64,000 nucleotides of DNA, from positions 16,397 through 80,396 of the forward strand of contig CAUJHQ010000159.1 of NCBI GenBank assembly GCA_963204815.1, given 5' to 3'. The notes beneath the pieces were generated by a model that saw nothing but the letters and a program-made list of their open reading frames with translations, did no database searches and was not told where the DNA came from. Numbering within the stretch: the stretch's first letter is position 1; the number at the start of each line of letters is the position of its first letter. Source of the stretch: Pseudomonadota bacterium (lineage in GTDB: Bacteria > Pseudomonadota > Gammaproteobacteria > Burkholderiales > Burkholderiaceae_C). The translations under genes and the position numbers were made by a program. This document shows, piece after piece, positions 33,994-40,603 of this stretch.

Positions 33994-35568
33994 ATGAAGC
34001 GGTCGAACCTGTTCTGGCCCGGGCTGCTGGTGCTCGCCGCCCTGCTGTCCGCCTGCGGCTCATTGCCGCCCCGCGGCGAGGTGCCCGCATCGCGCGCCCA
34101 CGCGGCGTCCGAGGTCGCCGGCACGACGCTCGCGCGGGTGGCGGCCTCGAGCCGGCCGCCGGAGGAGACCGCGCCCTCGGGCTTCCGCCTGCTGCCCGTG
34201 GGTGAATACGCCTTCGACGCGCGCGTGGCGCTGGCGCGTCGGGCCGAGCGCTCGCTGGACCTGCAGTACTACCACGTGCATCGCGACGAGGCGGGGCGCA
34301 CCCTGCTGCGTGAGCTGCGCGATGCCGCGCGCCGCGGCGTGCGCGTGCGCCTGCTGGTGGACGACTTCCATGCGGCGGAGATCGACGACCTGCTGGTCGG
34401 GCTGGCGTCCTACCCGGACGCGCAGGTGCGCCTGTTCAACCCGATGCCGATGCGCCGCGGCGCGCCGGTGCTCCGGCTCCTGCTGTCGCCGGGCCCGTTC
34501 CAGCTTCACAACCACCGCATGCACAACAAGCTGTTCGTGGCCGACAACGCGGTGGCCGTCTACGGCGGGCGCAACATCGCCGACGAGTACTTCATGAAGA
34601 ACCGCGAGGCCAACTTCATCGACATGGACGTGCTCTCCACCGGCCGCGTGGTGACCGACCTGTCGGCGGTGTTCGACCGCTACTGGAACAGCGAACTCTC
34701 GTGGCCCGTGCACACCGTGCTGGGCCGGCCGGCCGACGCCGAAGCGGCACGCCGGCAGTTCGACCGTGCGGTGGACGATGCGCGCGTCGACGCCCCGCAG
34801 GTGCCGGCCGATCCCTTCGGCCAGTCGACCGTCGGGGCCCAGTTGCACGAAGGCCGGCTGACGATGAGCTACGCGACGGCGCAGGTGCATGCCGACCCGC
34901 CCGAGAAGGCCGCCGACCCGACACCCGGCACCGAGCCGACGCAGGCGGTGAGCGGCCTGCTGGCCGCGCTCAGCGCGGCACGGCAGGAGGTGGCGATGGT
35001 GTCGCCCTACTTCGTGCCCGGCGCGGTCGGCATGCCGTTGATGCGGACGGCGCGCGCGAACGGCATCCGGGTCGTGCTGTTCACGAACTCACTGGGGTCC
35101 ACCGACGAGCCGCTCGTGCACGACCGCTATGCGGCCTACCGCGTCGAGATGCTGCGCATGGGCGTGGAGCTGTACGAGGTCAGCCCCACGCAGACGCGCC
35201 GCGTGCGGCGTTTCGGCGACTTCGGCCGCTCCACGCCGCGGCTGCACGCCAAGGTGGCGGTCGTCGACCGACAGCGCCTGCTGGTCGGGTCGGCCAACCT
35301 CGACGGCCGCTCGGCCGTGGGCAACACCGAGATGGGCGTCGTCATCGACAGTCCTGCGCTGGCCGAGGCGTTCACCAGCAGGATCGACAGCGACCGCCTC
35401 GCCAGTGTCTACAGGCTCCGCCTGCGGCCGGACGACACGACCATCGAATGGAGCCAGGTCGACGAGCAGGGCCGGACCGTCGCCACCACCGACGAGCCGG
35501 ACACCGGTTGGTGGCTGCGCACGAAGCTCTGGCTGCAGTCGCTGCTGGTGGATGAACGCGACCTCTGA
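33994..35568 (+). CDS. Phospholipase D-family lipoprotein, cardiolipin synthase C-like
   Basis: A 524-residue protein with a lipoprotein signal (LLSACGS, Cys near residue 21) and two HKD catalytic motifs. The first is MHNKLFVADN followed by GGRNIADEYF, and the second is LHAKVAVVDRQRLLVGSANLDGRS. Two HxK(x)4D motifs in one chain are diagnostic of the PLD superfamily. The arrangement and length fit ClsC/YmdC-type proteins that join phosphatidylglycerol and phosphatidylethanolamine into cardiolipin, though phosphodiesterase activity cannot be excluded. It is divergent from the SDR operon and shares the 158-bp intergenic region. No ymdB/opgC-type partner is adjacent. Confidence 0.88.
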   Translation: MKRSNLFWPGLLVLAALLSACGSLPPRGEVPASRAHAASEVAGTTLARVAASSRPPEETAPSGFRLLPVGEYAFDARVALARRAERSLDLQYYHVHRDEAGRTLLRELRDAARRGVRVRLLVDDFHAAEIDDLLVGLASYPDAQVRLFNPMPMRRGAPVLRLLLSPGPFQLHNHRMHNKLFVADNAVAVYGGRNIADEYFMKNREANFIDMDVLSTGRVVTDLSAVFDRYWNSELSWPVHTVLGRPADAEAARRQFDRAVDDARVDAPQVPADPFGQSTVGAQLHEGRLTMSYATAQVHADPPEKAADPTPGTEPTQAVSGLLAALSAARQEVAMVSPYFVPGAVGMPLMRTARANGIRVVLFTNSLGSTDEPLVHDRYAAYRVEMLRMGVELYEVSPTQTRRVRRFGDFGRSTPRLHAKVAVVDRQRLLVGSANLDGRSAVGNTEMGVVIDSPALAEAFTSRIDSDRLASVYRLRLRPDDTTIEWSQVDEQGRTVATTDEPDTGWWLRTKLWLQSLLVDERDL

Positions 35569-35612
35569 TGCACGGGTCGCGCGTTGCAGGCGTGGTCGGG
35601 GTCGCGCCGTGT

Positions 35613-35632
35613 TTGATTGCGAGTAGCATCAA
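35613..35632. promoter_or_regulatory. Inverted repeat upstream of TetR gene
   Basis: TTGAT and ATCAA halves separated by 10 bp, 37 bp before the TetR start, in a locally AT-richer stretch. TTGATT at its left end could also act as a -35. It differs from the repeat in front of the SDR operon, so whether the same protein binds both is open. Confidence 0.35.
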
Positions 35633-35668
35633 TCTGAAGTTTGGCGTTGTGGTCTGCCGAGGCAAGAG

Positions 35669-36295
35669 ATGAAGATTTCGAAGGCGCAATCGCAGGAGAA
35701 CCGGGCCCGTGTCGTGCAGACCGCCGCGGCGCTGTTCCGCGAGCGTGGTTACGACGGCGTGAGCGTGGCCGACCTGATGCTCGCCGCGGGTCTCACGCAT
35801 GGGGGCTTCTACAAGCACTTCGGCTCGAAGGCCGACCTGATGGCCGAAGCGACCGCACAAGCGCTCGCCGGAAAGATGCGCGAGTACGAAGGCCTGGACA
35901 TGCGCGGATTCGTGGAGCGCTACCTGTCCCGGGAGCACCGGGACGGGCGTGGCGACGGCTGCCCGATGGCAGCCTTGTCCGGCGACGCCGCGCGTCAGCC
36001 CGCGGAAGTTCAGGCCCAGTTCGTGTCGGGCATCGCCACCATGCTGGCAGCGGTCGAGCGCGGCGCGATGGCGGCCGCCACGCCCCCGGCCGCCGCCCGT
36101 GCCCAGGCGATCGGCCTGTTCTCACAGATGGTGGGTGCGGTGGTGCTGTCGCGAGCCTGCGCCGATGACCCGGCGCTGTCCGACGAGATTCTCGACACCT
36201 GCCGCACGCAGATCCTCGCGGCGCTGGTGCCGCCATCATCCGCCGGTGGCCGGGCCGTGTCGAAGCGGCGCGGGCGAGGGTCTGGCGACGCTTGA
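35669..36295 (+). CDS. TetR/AcrR-family transcriptional regulator
   Basis: A 208-residue repressor. The DNA-binding domain reads RVVQTAAALFRERGYDGVSVADLMLAAGLTHGG, then FYKHFGSKADLMAEA (about residues 14-60). The ligand domain includes GDGCPMAALSGDAARQP, a signature shared with the TetR protein at 15502 (ECGCVVAAL), which places both in one subfamily typical of regulators beside SDRs and reductases. The last 20 residues are a basic Arg/Gly tail. It stands alone after the cardiolipin-synthase-like gene, with the strong TetR-type operator 1.8 kb upstream, so control of the SDR operon is plausible. Confidence 0.9.
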   Translation: MKISKAQSQENRARVVQTAAALFRERGYDGVSVADLMLAAGLTHGGFYKHFGSKADLMAEATAQALAGKMREYEGLDMRGFVERYLSREHRDGRGDGCPMAALSGDAARQPAEVQAQFVSGIATMLAAVERGAMAAATPPAAARAQAIGLFSQMVGAVVLSRACADDPALSDEILDTCRTQILAALVPPSSAGGRAVSKRRGRGSGDA

Positions 36296-36468
36296 GGGTG
36301 TCGATACGGTCGACGCACGGTCGACGTTCGCCCGAGACAAGGCCTGACCTTTGGCAACGCTGGGTCGATTTGCGGTGCTGGCGAAGTCAAGCAGGTGGTG
36401 CAGGTCTGTCGCCGTTCCTCGCCGATGCGCCGCCAAGCCGCCCGCCGATGTCGGGTCACCCCGGCAAG

Positions 36469-37395
36469 TCAACGAGAAAGCGGCGAAAGCGCCTCGGAGG
36501 TCGTGCGGGGTCTGCTGCCGTCCGGCCCGAAACGCCTTTCCGGCAAACCGGACACGTCCACCTCGATGGCCAGTACCGATCCAGCCAGGGGCTCCTGACT
36601 CAGCCTCTCGGCGCTGAGGAACTTTCGCGCCGTGGTGATGAACAGCGTCCGGTACGCGGGCCCGCCGAGACAGACGCAGGTCGGGTTGGTCACCGGCAGC
36701 GCGATGCTGCGCTCGACGCGTCCATCGGGTGTGTAGCGCTCGACCCGTGCCCCCGCGAAGATCGCCACCCAGAGCGCCCCCTCGCTGTCCACGCAGGCGC
36801 CGTCCGGACGTTCCCGGCGTTCGCGATGGTCCACGAAGATGCGGCGATTCGACAGCGTGCCGCCCTCGGGATCGAGGTCGAAGGCCCAGGTCACGTAGCG
36901 GCGGGTGTCGGAGAAGTACAGCGTGCGCTGGTCCGGCGACACCGCCACGGTGTTCGAGACGATGACGTCTCCGAACTGCCGCGCGACGGTGCCGTCCGCA
37001 CCGACACGGTAGAACGACCCGGTCGGCGTCGCGAGGCCGTTGTCCATGGTGCCGATCCAGAGGTTGCCGTTCGCGTCGCAGCGCCCGTCGTTGAGCCGGG
37101 TGTCCAGCGCCGGGGGCTCCACCTCGGTCAGCAAGGTGAGGCGCCCGCTGCCCATGTCGAATTCATGCAAGGCCGTGCCGAGCGCCAGGACCACGCAACC
37201 GGGCTGGCGACGAAGCGCCAGCCCGCCAAGGAAGCGGGCGTCGAACCGGAACGTGTCGCGCCGGCCGCTGGCCAGGTGGGCCCGATGCAGCGTCGCACGG
37301 TCGACGTCGATCCACAGCAGGCACTGCGTCGATTCGCACCACAGCGGCGTCTCGCCGAGGATGTCCTCTGAAGCCGCCACGCACCGGATGTCCAT
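36469..37395 (-). CDS. SMP-30/gluconolactonase-family lactonase
   Basis: A 308-residue six-bladed beta-propeller hydrolase of sugar or other lactones. The family signature is clear: GETPLWCESTQCLLWIDV with the metal Glu, TRLNDGRCDANGNLWIGTM with Asn and Asp ligands, then SNTVAVSPDQRTLYFSDT and ERPDGACVDSEGALWVA. Length matches the family. I set the start at 37395 because the upstream in-frame sequence is Pro/Ala-rich and unlike protein. It is the last gene of the cluster that also holds a type II dehydroquinase and a TRAP binding protein, so the lactone might come from quinate-like or sugar-acid compounds. Confidence 0.9.
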   Translation of the reverse strand: MDIRCVAASEDILGETPLWCESTQCLLWIDVDRATLHRAHLASGRRDTFRFDARFLGGLALRRQPGCVVLALGTALHEFDMGSGRLTLLTEVEPPALDTRLNDGRCDANGNLWIGTMDNGLATPTGSFYRVGADGTVARQFGDVIVSNTVAVSPDQRTLYFSDTRRYVTWAFDLDPEGGTLSNRRIFVDHRERRERPDGACVDSEGALWVAIFAGARVERYTPDGRVERSIALPVTNPTCVCLGGPAYRTLFITTARKFLSAERLSQEPLAGSVLAIEVDVSGLPERRFGPDGSRPRTTSEALSPLSR

Positions 37396-37432
37396 GGATG
37401 CCCTCGGTGTCGCAGCTGGCGCCGGCCGCGTG

Positions 37433-38152
37433 TCAGGTTGTGGGGCCGGCGGCGGCCGGCAGCGAGATCCCGGCGACGTCGCTGCCGATGGCCGCATAGG
37501 CCAGGTCGAAGATGCCGACGGTGGCGCCGGGCGCAGCACCCATGTCCAGCAGGGACGGCGCGCCCAGTTCCGCGGCGGCCAGATCGGCGAGCGCGCCGCG
37601 GTCGTAGCCGCTGGCGACGATCACCCATGCGGCTGCCTCGTCGGCCAGGCCGCGCAGGAGCTGCTCGGTCGTCGCCGCGATCGGCGGAACCTCGTGCCGC
37701 AGCAGGTGCAACCCGGCAATGCCCGGCCGAAAAGGGGTGGACTCCGTCAGGCGACGCAGCGTGCGTTGAAGGTCGGCCTCACGGCCGGCCGCCGGCGCCA
37801 GGCGCACGGTGAGCGCGCAGCATGCGGTCACGCCGCCGCGGCTCTCGAGCACATGGCACTGGCTGCGAACCATGTTGCGGTGGTGCGGCATCAGCCGCGT
37901 CGACCACGGGGTGGGGGCGTTCAGGCGGGCCAGATAGGCGGGCGAGCCCAGCACCTCATGGCCCGCCAGTTCGTAGAGCACGAACATGCCGTCGCCGCCG
38001 TCGGCGCTGCGCCAGCGCGAGGCGCGCAGGAACCCGGGGATCGCCAGCCGCTCGGGAAAGTGCTCGTGGGCATGCCAGTGCTCGAAGTCCGCGCGGACCT
38101 GGGGCGCGATGTCCCACCACATCGCGAGGGCCGCCTTGCCCGCCAGCGCCAA
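37433..38152 (-). CDS. Hypothetical protein, possible dimeric alpha-beta barrel
   Basis: A 239-residue protein I cannot assign. The N-terminus, LAMWWDIAPQVRADFEHWHAHEHFPERLAIPGFL, resembles EthD/ABM-type dimeric alpha-beta barrel proteins, in which a HWHxxEHxPER segment lines a small-molecule pocket. The second half (about 105-220) repeats a similar strand-helix pattern (ALTVRLAP...), so it may be an internal duplication of the fold. It has no signal peptide. It starts four bases after the aroQ stop and precedes the SMP-30 lactonase, so it probably acts in the same pathway, perhaps as an isomerase or decarboxylase. Confidence 0.7.
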   Translation of the reverse strand: MALAGKAALAMWWDIAPQVRADFEHWHAHEHFPERLAIPGFLRASRWRSADGGDGMFVLYELAGHEVLGSPAYLARLNAPTPWSTRLMPHHRNMVRSQCHVLESRGGVTACCALTVRLAPAAGREADLQRTLRRLTESTPFRPGIAGLHLLRHEVPPIAATTEQLLRGLADEAAAWVIVASGYDRGALADLAAAELGAPSLLDMGAAPGATVGIFDLAYAAIGSDVAGISLPAAAGPTT

Positions 38153-38156
38153 GCGG

Positions 38157-38618
38157 TCAGCTCCCGGCGGCGCCAGCGGCCGTTTCGGCCGCCAGCTCGG
38201 CCAGCGCCCGCAGCGCGGCCGTGTACGAGCGCCAGCCCAGCCCCTGCACGGTGCCGCGAACCGCAGGCGAGATGATCGAGTGCGCCCGCCATGCTTCGCG
38301 TGCGGCGATGTTGCTCATGTGCACTTCGATCACCGGGAACGGCATCGCCTTGATCGCGTCGTGCAAGGGCACGCCGTGCTGGGTCAGGCCGGCTGGATTG
38401 ACCAGGGCACCGGCCGCCGTGTCGATGCGCTCGTGCAGCTTGTCGATCAGCGCGCCTTCGTGGTTGGACTGGAAGATCTCCAGACCGACGCCCAGTTCGC
38501 CGGCGAGTTCTCGCAGGCGGGCGTCGATCTCGGAGAGCGTGGTGCGGCCGTAGATGTGCGGCTCGCGGCGACCGAACAGGTTGAGGTTCGGCCCGTGCAG
38601 GACCAGCAGCTGGATCAT
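38157..38618 (-). CDS. aroQ: Type II 3-dehydroquinate dehydratase
   Basis: Interconverts 3-dehydroquinate and 3-dehydroshikimate. The 153 residues show the complete type II pattern: LVLHGPNLNLFGRREPHIYG with the catalytic Tyr, QSNHEGALIDKLH, NPAGLTQHGV and the C-terminal IEVHMSNIAAREAWRAHS with the catalytic His. The context is catabolic rather than biosynthetic: it follows a TRAP-type binding protein by five bases and precedes a lactonase and an unknown enzyme, all facing an IclR regulator. In such settings the enzyme channels quinate towards protocatechuate. A second, biosynthetic copy would be expected elsewhere in the genome. Confidence 0.94.
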   Translation of the reverse strand: MIQLLVLHGPNLNLFGRREPHIYGRTTLSEIDARLRELAGELGVGLEIFQSNHEGALIDKLHERIDTAAGALVNPAGLTQHGVPLHDAIKAMPFPVIEVHMSNIAAREAWRAHSIISPAVRGTVQGLGWRSYTAALRALAELAAETAAGAAGS

Positions 38619-38622
38619 GGGG

Positions 38623-39630
38623 TCACAGCTTGGAGACGCGTTCGAGCTCGCTCCTGAAGAGCGTCATCACCGCGGGGTCGTACGAGGCGGCGAACTTGTC
38701 GTGCACGGGCTTGACGGCCGCGCGCATGCGCGCCACCTCTGCCGGCGCAATCTCGTTGAAATTCATGCCCTTGGCCTTGAGTTCGCCGAGCGCCTTGCTC
38801 GCGGCTTCGCGGCTGACGGTGCGCTGGAAGTTCTGCGCCTCGATCGCGGCGTCCTGCAGCAGCTTCTGCTCCGTGGCCGACAGCGAGTCCCAGAAGCGCT
38901 TGCTGATCTGCACGGGGTTCATCGCGATGACGTGGTTCGTCGCGCTGACGTACTTGTTCACCTCGTAGAACTTGTTCGACAGGATCACCGAATACGGGTT
39001 CTCCTGACCATCGACCGCCTTGCTCTCCAGGGCGTTGTAGAGCTCGGCGAAGGCCATCGGCACCGGGTTGGCCTTGAAGGTCTTGAAGGTGTCCAGGAAC
39101 ACCGGGTTGGGGATCACGCGCAGCTTCAGGCCGTCGAGGTCCTCGGCCTTGGTGATGGGGCGCTTGCTGTTGGTGACGTTGCGCGCGCCGAGGTCGAAGA
39201 ACGCGAGGATGACGATGCCCTTCTCGGCCAGCCGGCCGGCGAGCAGCTTGCCCAGCGGGCCGTCGACCATCGCGTCGGCCTGGTTGGAGTTGCTGAAGAG
39301 GAACGGAAAGTCGAAGACACCGAACTCCTTCACCACGCCGGCCAGCGAGGTGGTCGACGCCACGAACATCTCCTGCACGCCACCCTGCATGGCCGCCTGC
39401 TGCTGCAGTTCGCTGCCGAGCTGGCTGCTGGCGAACTCCTGCACCTTCAACTTGCCGCCGCTCCTGGCCGCCACGATCTCGGCGAACTTGCGGACGCCGG
39501 TGCTGGTGGGGTGGCCGACGTTGTTCAGGTGGCCGAAGCGGATCGTGCGTTCCTGGATGTCCTGGGCGGCGGCGGGCAGCGACAGGCCCGTGGCGGCGAG
39601 CAGGGCAAGGGCGAGCAAAGGGCGGCGCAT
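38623..39630 (-). CDS. TRAP transporter periplasmic binding protein (DctP family)
   Basis: A 335-residue secreted receptor. The signal peptide ends PAAAQD. The mature protein has the DctP pattern TIRFGHLNNVGHPTSTGVRKFAE, the helix VDGQENPYSVI and LKLRVIPNPVFLDTFK, which contains the Arg that usually holds the ligand carboxylate. It should bind an organic acid for a TRAP permease. The DctQ and DctM subunits are not next to it or anywhere in the window, so it is an orphan here. I chose the ATG at 39630; a GTG three codons upstream is possible. It is the first gene of the aroQ cluster. Confidence 0.92.
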   Translation of the reverse strand: MRRPLLALALLAATGLSLPAAAQDIQERTIRFGHLNNVGHPTSTGVRKFAEIVAARSGGKLKVQEFASSQLGSELQQQAAMQGGVQEMFVASTTSLAGVVKEFGVFDFPFLFSNSNQADAMVDGPLGKLLAGRLAEKGIVILAFFDLGARNVTNSKRPITKAEDLDGLKLRVIPNPVFLDTFKTFKANPVPMAFAELYNALESKAVDGQENPYSVILSNKFYEVNKYVSATNHVIAMNPVQISKRFWDSLSATEQKLLQDAAIEAQNFQRTVSREAASKALGELKAKGMNFNEIAPAEVARMRAAVKPVHDKFAASYDPAVMTLFRSELERVSKL

Positions 39631-39659
39631 GGGCGGCACTCCGGCGATGAGGAGCGTTG

Positions 39660-39688
39660 ATCATTGTTTGATTGGAAAGACTTTCCAA
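39660..39688 (-). promoter_or_regulatory. Promoter of the dctP-aroQ operon
   Basis: Minus-strand TTGGAA (39688-39683, 4 of 6), a 17-bp spacer and AATGAT (39665-39660, 4 of 6). The -35 lies inside the IclR palindrome, so a bound regulator would touch RNA polymerase directly. The predicted start is about 23 bp before the ATG. Confidence 0.5.
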
Positions 39689-39690
39689 TC
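39670..39690. promoter_or_regulatory. Perfect 21-bp palindrome, IclR-type operator
   Basis: GATTGGAAAG and CTTTCCAATC are exact inverted repeats around a single A at 39680. The centre lies 50 bp from both the IclR start (39730) and the DctP start (39630). The TGGAAA/TTTCCA cores match the E. coli IclR box. A further half-site TGGAAAA follows at 39692. Confidence 0.75.
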
Positions 39691-39729
39691 TGGAAAACAC
39701 TTAGCGCAGCGGCTACGATCCGCGCTGAC

Positions 39730-40521
39730 ATGACCACCCAGATCGAACGCGGCCTCGCGGTGCTCGAGCACCTGGCGAGCCGCCCCGAAGGTGCGCCGCT
39801 GTCGGACATCGCCGTCGCGTTGGGGCTGCCGCTGAGTGCCGCGCACCGCCTGCTGACGGAGCTGGTCCGCAGCGGCTACGTGCGCCAGCTGCGCGACCAG
39901 GGCGACTACGGCCTGACCATCAAGCTCGTCGCGCTGGGGCTGGGCTACCTGGGGGCGACCGGGGTGGTCGATGTCGCGCAGCCGTCGCTCGACCGGCTGG
40001 CGCTGGACTCGGCCGAACTGGTGCGCCTGGCCATCGTCGACGGCGAGGACCTCGTCTTCGTCGCCAAGGCCCAGGGGGCGACGCGCGGCCTGCGCTACGA
40101 CCCCGACATGGGATTGTCCGTGCGGCTGTCGTGCAGCGCCGCGGGGCATGCCTGGCTGTCGACGCTGGACGACGAGACGGCGATCCAGAAGGTCGCGCGC
40201 CAGGGCTTCGGTTCACCCGGCGCGTACGGCCCCAAGGCGCCGACCACCGTGAAGGCGCTGCTGGCCCACGTGCATGCCGCCCGCAAGCGCGGCTACTCGG
40301 TCATCAGCGAGGTGTTCGCGCCGGCGATGGCGGCGATGGCGGCGCCCGTCGTGGTTCGCGGCGAAGCGATCGGCGTCGTGACGATCGCCGGCCCCTCCGT
40401 GCGGCTGGACGAGGCGCGCATGCAGCAACTGGGCGGCGCACTGGTGGAGACGGCGCGCGAGCTCGCAGCGCTCAGCACGGCCTCGACCCTGTTCCGGCGC
40501 CGAGCGGCAACGGCGGTGTGA
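39730..40521 (+). CDS. IclR-family transcriptional regulator
   Basis: A 263-residue regulator with an N-terminal winged helix (about 3-65): GLAVLEHLASRPEGAPLSDIAVALGLPLSAAHRLLTELVRSGYV. The C-terminal IclR effector domain includes GLSVRLSCSAAGHAWLS, KRGYSVISEVFAPAMAAMAAPVV and VVTIAGPSVRL. Family members bind small acids such as glyoxylate, protocatechuate or shikimate-related compounds and switch divergent operons. It faces the dctP-aroQ operon across a perfect palindrome, so it almost certainly controls that operon and itself. Start at 39730 places the wing domain at residue 3. Confidence 0.93.
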   Translation: MTTQIERGLAVLEHLASRPEGAPLSDIAVALGLPLSAAHRLLTELVRSGYVRQLRDQGDYGLTIKLVALGLGYLGATGVVDVAQPSLDRLALDSAELVRLAIVDGEDLVFVAKAQGATRGLRYDPDMGLSVRLSCSAAGHAWLSTLDDETAIQKVARQGFGSPGAYGPKAPTTVKALLAHVHAARKRGYSVISEVFAPAMAAMAAPVVVRGEAIGVVTIAGPSVRLDEARMQQLGGALVETARELAALSTASTLFRRRAATAV

Positions 40522-40531
40522 AGTTGCCGCC

Positions 40532-40563
40532 GCGCTGCCGAACGCGGCCACCGGAGGCAGCGC
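40532..40563. terminator. Hairpin between convergent iclR-type gene and ABC permease
   Basis: GCGCTGCC (40532-40539) pairs with GGCAGCGC (40556-40563) around a 16-nt loop. An outer pair AAGTTG (40521-40526) / CAACTT (40574-40579) could extend the structure. There is no T-run, so it is only a possible bidirectional terminator. Confidence 0.35.
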
Positions 40564-40603
40564 CCGACAACGACAACTTGCCCGCCAGCAGCACGAGGTC
40601 TTC

